Positions 35,425 to 45,413 of a stretch of DNA of 64,000 nt are shown in pieces. Source of the DNA: Bacteroides caccae (GTDB lineage Bacteria > Bacteroidota > Bacteroidia > Bacteroidales > Bacteroidaceae); NCBI RefSeq assembly GCF_002222615.2, contig NZ_CP022412.2, positions 558,001-622,000 on the forward strand, given 5' to 3'. Position 1 is the first letter of the stretch; the number at the start of each line of letters is the position of its first letter. Made by a program: the position numbers and the translations under genes. The notes below the pieces were generated by a model. That model was not told where the DNA came from. It did no database searches and saw nothing but the letters and a program-made list of their open reading frames with translations.

Positions 35425-37149
35425 ATGAACATTATGAGAACCAAATACATCATCTTAACCGTTTTGTCTTCGTTGAGCCTTGCTTCGTGCAATTATCTCG
35501 ATTTTGATGAAACAAACGGTTTGAAGACAAAAGAAGACATGTATAAGTATTTCGGTACAAGCAAAGATATGCTGTCCCACGTATACTCATATATGCCGCA
35601 AGGATATGCGTATTTCGCAACTGAAGGAATCTTTTCCGAAGAGAGTTATTCCATGCGTGACTGTGCCTCAGACGACGGTGAGTTCGGAGCTTACGCCGCC
35701 AACATCCAAAACGCGAACAACGGCAATTGGTCACCCATCAAAACGTATGATGACGCTTGGACGCTCTATCGTGGCATCCGTGCCGCCAATAGTTTTCTTA
35801 CAGAGATTGCACAAGTGGACTTCTCGCGTTATGAACACGACGGACAATATCAGAATTGGATGAAGCAATTGAAATACTTCCCTTACGAGGCCAGAGTGCT
35901 GCGCGCACACTACTTTTTTGAGCTGGCACGCCGCTATGGTGATATCGCCATGCCATTGGAAGTGCTTACAGAAGAAGAAGCGAACACTATTGGTAAAACA
36001 CCATTTGCCGAGGTGATTAATTTTATTGTCAACGAATGTAACGAGGCTGCTAACAACTTACCGGATGATTATGTAAACGAACCGGGAGCGGAGATAGGCA
36101 GAGTAACCAGAGGTTTTGCAATGGCGGTGAAATCAAAAGCATTATTATATGCAGCCAGCCGCTTACATAATCCTTCTATGGATACCGAATTATGGAAGCA
36201 ATCCGCCAAAGCTGCATTGGACATCATGAATACAGGACTTTACTCCCTTGACGGTCAAGAGAGTGCCAACAACTTCGCATCAAAAGAAGTGGTACTGATG
36301 AGACTCAATGCTGAAGCTACAAACTTCGAGAGATATAATTTTCCTCTTCGTTTCACTTACGGGGCACGCACTTCCATGATTGCTTACGGCAACTTCCCGT
36401 CACAAAATCTGGTGGACGCCTTTGAAACCGCCAACGGTTATAGAGTGACACTGGAAAATACCGGTTGGGTTTGCGATGACCCCGATTTCAATCCGCAAGC
36501 TCCTTATGAAAACCGTGACAAACGATTCTATCGCACAATTCTCGCCAATGGCATGACATTTAAAGAGAGTACGGTAGAAACGTTCAAAGGAGGTATCGAT
36601 GATGGTATTGTGTCAGAAGGAGGTTCGCCCACCGGTTATTTTCTACGCCGGTACATTCAGGAAGGTACCAGTTTTGAACCGGGCAGGGAATCAGCCAACA
36701 AGCACTATTGGGCAATTTACCGTTATGCGGAAACCTTGCTCACCTATGCAGAATCCATGGTTAATGCTTTCAATGATGTCGACTACACTGATGAGACTTA
36801 TGTGTATTCAGCATTGTGGGCTATCAACGAAGTAAGAAAGAATGCCGACATGCCGCTACTTACTTCTATGGGAAAAGAAGAATTCTTGGAACGTCTGTAC
36901 AATGAATGGCGCGTAGAATTTGCCTTCGAAGATCACCGTTTTTGGGATGTACGTAGGTGGAAAATAGCTGATACTACCCAGCGCGAACTGTACGGAGTGA
37001 AGATTGAAAAACAACAGAACGGCACACTGAGTTTTTATAAAAACCTTTATGAAAGCCGCACATGGAGAGACTGCATGTATCTCTATCCTATACCTCAGAG
37101 CGAGCTGTACAAAAATACAAACTTAAATCCTCAAAATGCAGGATGGTAA
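35425..37149 (+). CDS. SusD-like glycan-binding lipoprotein, second pair of locus B
   Basis: This 574-residue lipoprotein partners the short SusC. The lipobox is LASC (C22 counted from ATG 35425; ATG 35434 is an equally possible start, giving C19). SusD features are YFPYEARVLRAHYFFELARRYGDIAMPLEVL, RLYNEWRVEFAFEDHRFWDVRRWK and the final LYPIPQSELYKN...NPQNAGW. It diverges clearly from the first locus B SusD, so the two pairs are not a recent duplication. It starts 10 bases after the SusC and is followed after 32 bases by a BACON lipoprotein. Confidence 0.95.
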   Translation: MNIMRTKYIILTVLSSLSLASCNYLDFDETNGLKTKEDMYKYFGTSKDMLSHVYSYMPQGYAYFATEGIFSEESYSMRDCASDDGEFGAYAANIQNANNGNWSPIKTYDDAWTLYRGIRAANSFLTEIAQVDFSRYEHDGQYQNWMKQLKYFPYEARVLRAHYFFELARRYGDIAMPLEVLTEEEANTIGKTPFAEVINFIVNECNEAANNLPDDYVNEPGAEIGRVTRGFAMAVKSKALLYAASRLHNPSMDTELWKQSAKAALDIMNTGLYSLDGQESANNFASKEVVLMRLNAEATNFERYNFPLRFTYGARTSMIAYGNFPSQNLVDAFETANGYRVTLENTGWVCDDPDFNPQAPYENRDKRFYRTILANGMTFKESTVETFKGGIDDGIVSEGGSPTGYFLRRYIQEGTSFEPGRESANKHYWAIYRYAETLLTYAESMVNAFNDVDYTDETYVYSALWAINEVRKNADMPLLTSMGKEEFLERLYNEWRVEFAFEDHRFWDVRRWKIADTTQRELYGVKIEKQQNGTLSFYKNLYESRTWRDCMYLYPIPQSELYKNTNLNPQNAGW

Positions 37150-37181
37150 TTTATTGTCTAATCTAATAGTAAATATGATAT

Positions 37182-38657
37182 ATGAAAAAGTTATATAACA
37201 ACACATTATTGCAACTGATTCTTGCATTGTGCACATTCAGTTTCGTAGCATGTCAGGAGTTCGATATCGACTCACAGCCGGAAGGACCCCTCAACATCCA
37301 GATAGATGCACTGGAGGCTTATACCGCTTTGGCAACTTCTCCCAGCAACATCGTTTTTAATATAAGTTCAAACACCCCTTGGACAATCGAGAGTAATCAA
37401 CAGTGGTGCAAACCCACTCCCACTATGAGTGCGGCAAGTTCACTGGTTTCGGAGATTGTAGTAACTCTCGAAAATAATGTGGGAAAACAAATGCGTACAG
37501 CTCAACTGTTCATCAAGGCTGAAGGCATTGAGGGAACTAAGGTAGTGACTATCGAACAAGCTTCTAAAGAAGACTTGGTAGTAATTCGCCCTACGGATAT
37601 CGTTCCTACCGAAGGAGGCATGGTTTCATTTAATATCATTTCCAATAAACCGTGGGAAATCATTACTACGACTCAGTTCCTTGAGAATATCGATAAAACA
37701 TCCGGTACGGGAAATGAGAACGGTGAGAAAGAGAACATTACAATTACTGTCCCCCAAAATACAGGAGCAATAAGAAGTGCGGAAATCACCGTGAAAACGG
37801 CTTTTCAGGAGGAGACATTCACTATTACCCAAGATGGTATTGTGATTGAAACCAAGAATGAAGAAGATGCTGTTAACACAATGAGCGGAGAAGGTGGAGA
37901 GAAAACAATAGAAATCAACTCTAGTGTAGAATGGAAAATAGAAATTCCGACTGAATACAAAGAATGGCTGAGTGCAGAAGCAGACGGTAATCGGTTAAAA
38001 CTGTCTACTACGTTTAATAATTTATTCGTTCCGCGTACCGGACACATCTTACTGTATCCTAAAATGAATGTTCCGGGATTTGAAGGCGTGCCTATTGAAG
38101 TGACACAACCCAGAAATATGTCTCTAAACAGAGGAGAGGAGACCGTAGATCCGGTGACAGGATATACTACTATCCAAAGTAAAGGCGCAGCCAGATTTGT
38201 ATCCAATTTTGGATTCAGAAAAGGAAAAGTTGCTTGGGAGTTTGACAAAGTGGATATACCGGACAGTAATGGAGCAATCGAACTTAACGGAGATACATGG
38301 ACTTGGGGAGATGGCTCCGGTTATATCAAAGCCTGGTTGAGACCGGAAAGTTCAGAGATGACTTCAAACATTGATGCATGGGACGGAGCTTACTTTAGAC
38401 TACAAAACTTTAATATAAACATCAATGACGTTAAATCTATTTCCATTGAAGCCAAAGACGATCCGGAAAATGAAGGCAAAATATGTCTAATACTTTACGT
38501 CAACGAACAAGAGGTAGCACGGATGAAAAATAAGACGGACATTTATGCGGTCAATCCGAATTTCCGTGGACAACAGTTCTACTTCGGATTTGAAAGTGAA
38601 ACAGACCAGATTTGTACAATGACATTCAAATCTATCAACTTTGAGTCTTATGAATAA
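37182..38657 (+). CDS. BACON-domain surface lipoprotein 1, probable glycan-binding protein
   Basis: This 491-residue lipoprotein (lipobox FVAC, C24) contains three tandem BACON-type beta-sandwiches (about 45-130, 132-220 and 225-310). Each has the typical NTPW/NKPW-type tryptophan strand, an N-x-G-x-x-R-x-A/G turn and a closing ITQ/IEQ-like strand. The last 170 residues form a different beta-rich domain (GRF-like segment FVSNFGFRKGKVAWEF, then WTWGDGSGYIKAWLRPE), a candidate binding module. No catalytic motif is visible. Its place after SusD and before the GH16 enzyme fits a surface glycan-binding protein, with BACON domains acting as spacers that hold the C-terminal module away from the membrane. 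Confidence 0.85.
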   Translation: MKKLYNNTLLQLILALCTFSFVACQEFDIDSQPEGPLNIQIDALEAYTALATSPSNIVFNISSNTPWTIESNQQWCKPTPTMSAASSLVSEIVVTLENNVGKQMRTAQLFIKAEGIEGTKVVTIEQASKEDLVVIRPTDIVPTEGGMVSFNIISNKPWEIITTTQFLENIDKTSGTGNENGEKENITITVPQNTGAIRSAEITVKTAFQEETFTITQDGIVIETKNEEDAVNTMSGEGGEKTIEINSSVEWKIEIPTEYKEWLSAEADGNRLKLSTTFNNLFVPRTGHILLYPKMNVPGFEGVPIEVTQPRNMSLNRGEETVDPVTGYTTIQSKGAARFVSNFGFRKGKVAWEFDKVDIPDSNGAIELNGDTWTWGDGSGYIKAWLRPESSEMTSNIDAWDGAYFRLQNFNININDVKSISIEAKDDPENEGKICLILYVNEQEVARMKNKTDIYAVNPNFRGQQFYFGFESETDQICTMTFKSINFESYE

Positions 38658-38678
38658 TACTAAAAACATAAAGTAAAT

Positions 38679-40139
38679 ATGAAATCAATTATACATAAAG
38701 CAATATACTGGGCTTTACCGCTTTTGACATTGCCTACAACTGGTTTACTGTTGCAGAGCTGCGAAGAGGACAAAGCAGAGAAGTGGGTCGACTTGCGTTA
38801 TAGAGTAGAAGACTCTTACGTGATCCAAGCCTCCAACCCGGAGCCTTTCTCTTTCGAAGTCAAGTCTACTGACTCATGGGAAGTCTTCGGAAAATATGAC
38901 TGGTATACCCTTTCACCCTCAACGGGTGAAGCTGGTAAGACCTATACTGTAACTGTTGCCTGCAAAGAGAATACCGCACTGGACGACCGTATAGATACCA
39001 TTCACATCAAGAGTGACTATTGGACAGGCAAACGCTTTGTACTCACTCAGAAAGGTACTGCCTATCTGAATGTAGAGGACGTAGAGATGATTAACCAAGA
39101 AGGCGATGCTATGACATTCAATGTGCTCAGTAACCAGAAGTGGAGTGCTAAGGTGACAGAAGGTGACATCTGGCTTTCTATCCGAGGTAACGACGGGAAG
39201 ATTGAAGGCGAGCAAAACGGACAGATTACAGTAGAAGCTACCCCCAACACAGGTGAAATGAGAACGGGTGTAGTAACCATTTACGACCGCCACGGAAAAG
39301 TTGCCATGGAAGTGAAATGCACACAAGACGGCGTGCTGCTGACACCGGAAACACCAGTGAACGGTAAGTGGTTTACCATCTATGAGCAAGAGCAGGAGCT
39401 CAAAATCTCCATAGAATCCAATGCAGAATGGACTGTTTATAAAGAGAATGAACTGGACGATACATGGTACGATTTCGAGAAAACTTCTTTCTCCGGTTCT
39501 GAAGAACTGGTAATCAAAGTATCCGAACATACGGGGTCCAGCGTTCGTACGGGAACAATCATACTGGCAACCAAAGCCGCCGAAGGCGCTACACCGCTGA
39601 CCAAGACCGTGAAGTTCAAGCAGGCCAATCCCAAACGTCCTGAGGTACACAACATGGATGTTACGTTAGGTACTCAATATGGTCCCGGCAGCTTGATGCC
39701 CGGACGTTACAACTTCTACTTCGAACCTTTCAATGCCAACTTCGAACTCTTCTTTATGTGGGGAGATGTGGAACTTCGTTTCCATGTCAGTGACAATATA
39801 ACCCTCCTAAGTACGAGACCTTGGTGTAGTGATGTGTTCGATGATAGATCTGATTGCCGCCACACTGTAGATTCCAGTCAACCCAATGTACTGTCGTTTG
39901 AACTCCAAGAGAGCGTAACACCTACCGGCAGCTGGCTCTACACCGAATGGATACTGAACAATAAGATAATCGCCAAAGCAACCAGCGATGGTGTGAGCGA
40001 TGCAGACGGAACAGGCGACACGTGGAAAGTGCCATTCTCGCAACTTAGCTCCGGCGGAACTTTCCTTGTCAGAGCAACAAGTGGCAGTCTCGTATTTACT
40101 AAATGGGAATATGTGGCTCCGTTAAACTGGGGAGACTGA
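38679..40139 (+). CDS. BACON-domain surface lipoprotein 2, probable glycan-binding protein
   Basis: This 486-residue lipoprotein (lipobox LLQSC, C28) has the same plan as its neighbour: BACON-like sandwiches at about 45-125 (STDSWEVFGKYDWYTLSP), 127-215 (LSNQKWSAKV, NTGEMRTGVVTI) and 225-315 (SNAEWTVYKE, TGSSVRTGTIIL), then a distinct C-terminal domain (about 325-486) rich in Phe, Trp and Tyr (YNFYFEPFNANFELFFMWGDVELRF). That domain is unlike the one in lipoprotein 1, so the two may bind different parts of the glycan. It starts 21 bases after lipoprotein 1. A 13-bp hairpin lies between it and the GH16 gene. Confidence 0.83.
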   Translation: MKSIIHKAIYWALPLLTLPTTGLLLQSCEEDKAEKWVDLRYRVEDSYVIQASNPEPFSFEVKSTDSWEVFGKYDWYTLSPSTGEAGKTYTVTVACKENTALDDRIDTIHIKSDYWTGKRFVLTQKGTAYLNVEDVEMINQEGDAMTFNVLSNQKWSAKVTEGDIWLSIRGNDGKIEGEQNGQITVEATPNTGEMRTGVVTIYDRHGKVAMEVKCTQDGVLLTPETPVNGKWFTIYEQEQELKISIESNAEWTVYKENELDDTWYDFEKTSFSGSEELVIKVSEHTGSSVRTGTIILATKAAEGATPLTKTVKFKQANPKRPEVHNMDVTLGTQYGPGSLMPGRYNFYFEPFNANFELFFMWGDVELRFHVSDNITLLSTRPWCSDVFDDRSDCRHTVDSSQPNVLSFELQESVTPTGSWLYTEWILNNKIIAKATSDGVSDADGTGDTWKVPFSQLSSGGTFLVRATSGSLVFTKWEYVAPLNWGD

Positions 40140-40152
40140 TTCTTTAGTCAAA

Positions 40153-40194
40153 AAGTGCTTGCCCGCTTGCCAACAACAATTCGGGTAAGTGCTT
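40153..40194 (+). other. Hairpin inside the locus B operon
   Basis: AAGTGCTTGCCCG (40153-40165) can pair with CGGGTAAGTGCTT (40182-40194) over 13 base pairs, three of them G-U. No T tract follows. It lies in the only long gap of the operon, just before the GH16 gene, and may be a processing, stability or attenuation element. Confidence 0.45.
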
Positions 40195-40226
40195 ATTAAA
40201 CTCATAATACATAAAACCAAAAGAGT

Positions 40227-41351
40227 ATGATGAAAAAAAAATTATTATTTATATTGAGCCTGACATTCATCGGTATTTCCTGTTTTGCTTGTCTGGACGA
40301 TGAAACGAAGTACGTCACTCAAAAAAAGACTAACTATCCGCTTACAGCTTTTGCCGTAGCAGTGAATAATGTACAAACGGGTACTACCTCCTATTATCAC
40401 GGAAAGATAGACCAGACCACCCACAAGATAGAAATCGGAACCATCGAAAATGCGAATGTCATCACCGGCGTGGATTATACATTGATGGACGGAGCGAGCA
40501 TTTCACCAGACCCCGCTACCTTTATACAAAACTGGCAGAAAGAGCAAAAGGTGACTGTCACCACCGCGAACAATCAGTCGATTACTTATACCATCGTACT
40601 ACCGAAGTATGACGAAACGTTGAAAGACATTATCTTTATAGACGATTTCAACGTAAATGGCATTCCCAACCCCAACAGCTGGGTACTCTGTCAAAAATCA
40701 ACATCAGACTGGTGCGACGAGATGTCCGAAAGCTACGACCAAGCATATGTAGAAGATGGCAAACTGATACTAAAGGCAGAAAAAATAGGTAATGAATATC
40801 GTGCCGGCGGTATCGAGTCAATAGGTAAGGTAGACTTCACCTTCGGGCGTGTTGAAGTCAGAGCGAGAATCCCCAGACATCCTGACGGAGCCTTTCCTGC
40901 TATCTGGCTGATGCCTCAAAAGTCTGCTCCCTTATACAGTAGTTGGCCGAATGGCGGTGAGATTGACATAATGGAGCATATCCGGCAAGAAGATGTGATT
41001 TATCAGACAGTGCATACCCACTATACCTACGACTTGAACATCAAAGATCCTATCAACTCGACATCGGTAACATGCAGCTACGAGGACTGGAATATCTATG
41101 CCGTAGAATGGACAGAAGATAAAATAACGTTCTTTGTCAATGACCAAAAGACTTTCTCTTATGAGAACCTCAAGCTGGCAAATGAAGAAGAAATGAAACA
41201 ATGGCCGTTCACCAAAGATTCTTCTTTCTATATCATTCTGAATATGGGACTTGGAGGAAACGCAGATTCATGGGCAGGTCCTATTGATGACACCGATCTA
41301 CCTGCCATTATGGAAATAGATTGGGTAAAGGTTAGCAAACTGAATAAATAG
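40227..41351 (+). CDS. GH16 endo-beta-glucanase lipoprotein (laminarinase/lichenase type)
   Basis: This 374-residue enzyme should cut beta-1,3 or mixed-linkage beta-glucan at the cell surface or in the periplasm. A hydrophobic N-terminus leads to CFAC (C22), a likely lipobox. Residues about 35-128 form a small beta-sandwich of the DUF5018/DUF4971 style (ITGVDYTLMDGASISPDPATF) often found ahead of Bacteroides GH16 domains. The catalytic jelly roll spans about 133-374, with the active-site strand GGEIDIMEH: E245 nucleophile, D247 helper, E250 acid/base. Further GH16 landmarks are FTFGRVEVRARIP, GAFPAIWLMP and EDWNIYAVEWTEDKITFFVN. ATG 40230 is an alternative start. It ends locus B; no GH3 or other exo-enzyme accompanies it. 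Confidence 0.93.
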   Translation: MMKKKLLFILSLTFIGISCFACLDDETKYVTQKKTNYPLTAFAVAVNNVQTGTTSYYHGKIDQTTHKIEIGTIENANVITGVDYTLMDGASISPDPATFIQNWQKEQKVTVTTANNQSITYTIVLPKYDETLKDIIFIDDFNVNGIPNPNSWVLCQKSTSDWCDEMSESYDQAYVEDGKLILKAEKIGNEYRAGGIESIGKVDFTFGRVEVRARIPRHPDGAFPAIWLMPQKSAPLYSSWPNGGEIDIMEHIRQEDVIYQTVHTHYTYDLNIKDPINSTSVTCSYEDWNIYAVEWTEDKITFFVNDQKTFSYENLKLANEEEMKQWPFTKDSSFYIILNMGLGGNADSWAGPIDDTDLPAIMEIDWVKVSKLNK

Positions 41352-41398
41352 TTTTTCTGATTAAGGTAGAACTAAGTTTTTAGGGACTTCTTAAAGGA

Positions 41399-41442
41399 AG
41401 AGGAATGAAAGCATAAACATACTTTATGATTTTCATTCCTCT
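41399..41442. terminator. Hairpin between convergent GH16 and HTCS genes
   Basis: Perfect 12-bp arms AGAGGAATGAAA (41399-41410) and TTTCATTCCTCT (41431-41442), extendable inwards past a small bulge (CATAAA/TTTATG). T tracts are poor on both sides, but the position between convergent stops suggests shared termination. Confidence 0.65.
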
Positions 41443-41471
41443 CATTGTTACAATCGGTTTTCTAACATCAA

Positions 41472-44400
41472 TCACAAACAGGTGTCGCCTCCCACTTTAT
41501 CCTGTTTCCGGTAAGCAGAAGGAATCTCTCCTTTTATAGATTTGAAAACCTTGCTGAAATAACGCAAGGAGGAGAAGCCAACTACTTCAGAAATCTCGGT
41601 AATATTCATAGTGGTGGTTGTAAGCAACACGATAGACCGTTCAATACGCTGCTTATTCACATAATCTACAATCCCCATACCTGTGATAGTTTTCACTTTA
41701 TTAAACAACAATGAGCGACTGATACACATATTAGTAGCCAAAAACGCAACATCCAGTTCCGGATTGCTCATGTTGTCCGCAATCAATGTATTCAACTTCA
41801 GCAGAAAAGTCTCATCAGCATTACTGAAACTCATATCCTTATGTGTCAACAATTTGTCATCCTTATAGCGTATCCTGATCTGTTCACGCTGCCGTAGTTG
41901 GTTATGAATTAGCGCCAGCAAGCTATCTATCTCGAAAGGCTTCGGAAAAAAGACATCCGCCCCAGTCTTATAACCGGTGTACATATTTTGTGAATTATGA
42001 TAGGCAGTTAATAAAATGAATGGAATATGACTGATTTTCAAATTAGTCTTCACTTCCTTGCATAGTTCAAACCCATTCATCCGAGGCATCATGACATCAC
42101 TGATGATAATGTCAGGCAATCGGTCTTTAATCTGCTCCAACCCTTCTTTACCATCTTTAGCAACGTATACACGAGCAAAATAATTACTCAACGTTTCTTT
42201 CAAATAGTTTCGTAATTCAGAAGTGTCTTCTACCACCATCACCGCATATTTCTTTAAGAATGTATAATCAATCTTGTCTTGTTCATTCACTTCCACTCCT
42301 GTAGACGTATCTGCCCGCAACAGTTCCTGTCGTCCATATGTATCCGCCAATAACGGTAACTCAAAATAGAATACCGCCCCTTTTCCTTCTGTATTCGAAG
42401 CACCCACTTTTCCCTTATGATGAGCAATAAGGCTCTTCGCATAAGAAAGTCCGATACCACTCCCTCCCTTCTCATGTATCCCTTGATAGAAACTAGAGAA
42501 AAGAGAATCTGTATCCACCATATTCAACCCCATTCCTTCGTCCTTGACAGAAACCCGTACCCGTCCTTCTCCCTCCAACAGACAGGTGATTGGCGTAGTA
42601 GTAGTATTTGATTCACTGAACTTGAGTGCATTCATCAGGAAGTTGGAAAGAACGAACTCACACTTATTCTTATCAAAAGGAACCTTCCCTATGCGCTCAT
42701 CCAGTTCATATTCCAGCCAAATACCCTTCACGCGATATTCATCGGCAAATTTATCTCCGACAGACCGTACCCACTCATTCAAAGAGTAGGGCAGGATATG
42801 TAACATATCTTTTCCCTCCTCCAGTTTCCGCACGTCAAGTACCATGTCGATAATGTTCTTCATTTGGTGTGCTTGCTTATAAATTGGGACTAACAATTTT
42901 TCTACCTCACGATCACTACCTGATTCATGATTAATAATACGCTTCAACGGTGCACAAATCAGCGTAAGAGGCGTACGAAGCTCATGACTGATGTTCGTTA
43001 AGAAATTAATTTTCTCTTCATACATTTTGTTTTTCAGACGCAGAATCTCCCGCTTCTGTTTGGCTTTCTTTTTTCGATAAAAATAGAAAGTAATGCCATA
43101 AACTACTATTCCCACCAATATACATAACCCCGCATAAAACCAATTACTCTTCCACCAAGGGGAAACAACCACGACATGAAGAATCGGCTGTTTCACACTC
43201 CACCCCCCATTACGAGTATAATAAGAAGCAGTAATTGTATACTCCCCTATCGGTAGATAATTAATAACCAAAGAGTTGGAATTGAAATTAGCCAAGTCCT
43301 GCCCGATTCCTTCAATATTAAACCGGAAAAAGTTTTTACGAAACACATCTCCCTCGTTCAACAGGACTTTCAGTTGCAGAGAGGAAAAGTCCCATGGAAC
43401 CCGAATAGTTTCAATAGCTTTCTCCCGCTTCTCGGATAATGGGACAGGCAAACCATTCAGTAATACATCTAGTAATTCAACAGTATGATCTTCTTCCGTT
43501 TCTAAATGAAAGCCAGAATTTATCACTGTCATCCCCATAGTACCACCTAGAAAAACATCTCCATTATGAGCAAGAAGAGTGGCCTGAAAAAGATATTCGT
43601 TAGGCAAAACCCCGTCCACCTCGTCCAATGTAACAAAGTTCCGAGTGAGAGAAGAATAAACGAACAAATATCGTCTTGTTCCTACCCATATCCGATGTTG
43701 GTTATCAGTTACAACAGAAGATACCTCTTGAAACAAACTCGTCTTGATCAACTCGCTCTCTCCTGTTCGTGGATCGTAACGTACCAAGCCTTCGGTAGAC
43801 GCTAACCAGAAAACGCCATCCTGGTCACGCGATGCATCATTAATGATATATTTCCCCTGATAAATCGTCCTGAAAATCCCTTCCGAGGAATCATATTCGC
43901 AGATATTTTTCAAATCGGTAAGATAAGTTTTCGTACCCACAGTAGCTATGATCAAGGGCGAATTTCGTTCGTATTCTCTTCCCATAGTGGCTACAATCTC
44001 AAATTTACGACGAGTAGTATCGTATATAAAAATATGTTGGCCACTGAAAAGAATCTTGTCTGGCGTTACCCGTCGGATGTTGACAGAGAAACCGTCAATA
44101 CATTCACGATCATTTGTTTCTTTATCGACCAGAACAAAAGGACGTACCCGTCCCGTTTGCTTATGAAAAATAAAGAGTCCCTCGTTGAAAGAGGAAAATA
44201 ATAATTCATCAGGGGTATATTCGACAATAGAAACCACCTTTTCATGCATAGTAGAAGGATAATGCTTAAAAGTTCCCGTTAACGGATCAAACCTATTGAT
44301 TCCACCGCCATCAGTCCCCACCCAAACCATTCCATCACTATCTTGGAAAAAACTATTGATGGTCTGATTGCTCAACCCATATAAATTGCCAAAAGGAACA

Positions 44401-45413
44401 TTCTGATAAGAACAAGCAAATACATTTCTTATACCAATCAACCCTCTGCGGATACTGCCCGCCCACATATTATTGGCAGAATCCAAATAAAGCCGATAAA
44501 TGGTATTGGCAGGAAAGGAGTGAACATCATCCTGCTTTTGCTGAATGTTGGTAAACGAAAAATCATCCAAGGAAATGATGTTAATTCCGCCACCATCAGT
44601 TGCCACCCAAAGCTGATTATCTTTCTCCATAATATCATGAATGACATCGTACGTCAGAGAGGAATTGGATGTTGTAAAATGTTTCAAAAGTTTACCTTCT
44701 TGATAGCAGTACAGCCCACTACCATAAACGCTCACCCACAGACGCTTATGGGAATCTAAGAAAATAGTAGTATAACTCTTTCCGGTAAAAGCATCTACCT
44801 TCTTCAGTTCGTGGGTTTTAATATTGAAAGAATATATGCCATTCCAACATGAGTTAAGCAAGATATGTTCGTCATCGTAACGCACCATCTCCCAAAAAGG
44901 AACATAATAAGCAGGATCCTTTGCATAATATAAAGGTTCAAGTTTATTAGTGGCATAAGTATATTTATAAATATCACCTGACCCACCCAACAAAATTCCC
45001 CCTTCTACCAATAAACTGGAAGCAACATAAATAGGTTTACCATTACTTGATAAAGTTTTAAAGTTATCATGGCCTCTATTATAAAGACAAATACCAACTG
45101 TTGTGGCTACCCACAAATTATGCAAAGAATCTTCCGCTATAAAAATTATATTATCTGAGGGCAATGTACTTTCGTCCTCCGGCCGATGCAAATAGTGTTT
45201 CAAATGATCGCGATCGTAACAATTCAAACCAGACTCTGTACCAATCCATAAATAGCCTCTATGATCATTCAAGATACATTGTACTCTTGACTGCGAAAGT
45301 CCTTCTTTAATTCCAAGCTGTTTATAATAATAGTAAGGGGATTGGCTTCGAATGGAATGAGCCATTCCGACAAAGAAGAATATTAAATATATTTTTAACA
45401 GAACTTTACTCAT
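41472..45413 (-). CDS. Hybrid two-component system regulator (HTCS), locus B
   Basis: This regulator (1313 residues from ATG 45413, 1319 from ATG 45431) faces locus B and should control it. The internal start is preferred because it opens the signal peptide. Domains in order: periplasmic propellers (about 25-680, for example RGYLWIGTESGLNCYDRD), Y_Y_Y domain (about 700-765), membrane helix (about 775-797), H-box ISHELRTP (H810), ATPase domain with EGMGLN and GSGIGLSYAKS, receiver with D1106 (ISDVMMPRMNG), and an AraC-type DNA-binding domain at the C-terminus (VGFSSLRYFSKVFKSIKGEIPSAYR). Unlike the locus A regulator it is transcribed apart from the genes it likely controls. Its ligand is presumably a beta-glucan oligosaccharide. 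Confidence 0.96.
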   Translation of the reverse strand: MSKVLLKIYLIFFFVGMAHSIRSQSPYYYYKQLGIKEGLSQSRVQCILNDHRGYLWIGTESGLNCYDRDHLKHYLHRPEDESTLPSDNIIFIAEDSLHNLWVATTVGICLYNRGHDNFKTLSSNGKPIYVASSLLVEGGILLGGSGDIYKYTYATNKLEPLYYAKDPAYYVPFWEMVRYDDEHILLNSCWNGIYSFNIKTHELKKVDAFTGKSYTTIFLDSHKRLWVSVYGSGLYCYQEGKLLKHFTTSNSSLTYDVIHDIMEKDNQLWVATDGGGINIISLDDFSFTNIQQKQDDVHSFPANTIYRLYLDSANNMWAGSIRRGLIGIRNVFACSYQNVPFGNLYGLSNQTINSFFQDSDGMVWVGTDGGGINRFDPLTGTFKHYPSTMHEKVVSIVEYTPDELLFSSFNEGLFIFHKQTGRVRPFVLVDKETNDRECIDGFSVNIRRVTPDKILFSGQHIFIYDTTRRKFEIVATMGREYERNSPLIIATVGTKTYLTDLKNICEYDSSEGIFRTIYQGKYIINDASRDQDGVFWLASTEGLVRYDPRTGESELIKTSLFQEVSSVVTDNQHRIWVGTRRYLFVYSSLTRNFVTLDEVDGVLPNEYLFQATLLAHNGDVFLGGTMGMTVINSGFHLETEEDHTVELLDVLLNGLPVPLSEKREKAIETIRVPWDFSSLQLKVLLNEGDVFRKNFFRFNIEGIGQDLANFNSNSLVINYLPIGEYTITASYYTRNGGWSVKQPILHVVVVSPWWKSNWFYAGLCILVGIVVYGITFYFYRKKKAKQKREILRLKNKMYEEKINFLTNISHELRTPLTLICAPLKRIINHESGSDREVEKLLVPIYKQAHQMKNIIDMVLDVRKLEEGKDMLHILPYSLNEWVRSVGDKFADEYRVKGIWLEYELDERIGKVPFDKNKCEFVLSNFLMNALKFSESNTTTTPITCLLEGEGRVRVSVKDEGMGLNMVDTDSLFSSFYQGIHEKGGSGIGLSYAKSLIAHHKGKVGASNTEGKGAVFYFELPLLADTYGRQELLRADTSTGVEVNEQDKIDYTFLKKYAVMVVEDTSELRNYLKETLSNYFARVYVAKDGKEGLEQIKDRLPDIIISDVMMPRMNGFELCKEVKTNLKISHIPFILLTAYHNSQNMYTGYKTGADVFFPKPFEIDSLLALIHNQLRQREQIRIRYKDDKLLTHKDMSFSNADETFLLKLNTLIADNMSNPELDVAFLATNMCISRSLLFNKVKTITGMGIVDYVNKQRIERSIVLLTTTTMNITEISEVVGFSSLRYFSKVFKSIKGEIPSAYRKQDKVGGDTCL

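Noticed and set aside
38919-39650. A 243-codon minus-strand open frame opposite the second BACON lipoprotein
   Set aside because: Cysteine- and phenylalanine-rich nonsense composition, no export or domain signal, and complete overlap with a well-supported gene.
37182-40139. The two BACON lipoproteins as a recent tandem duplication
   Set aside because: They share domain plan only; the BACON sequences and especially the C-terminal domains are clearly different.
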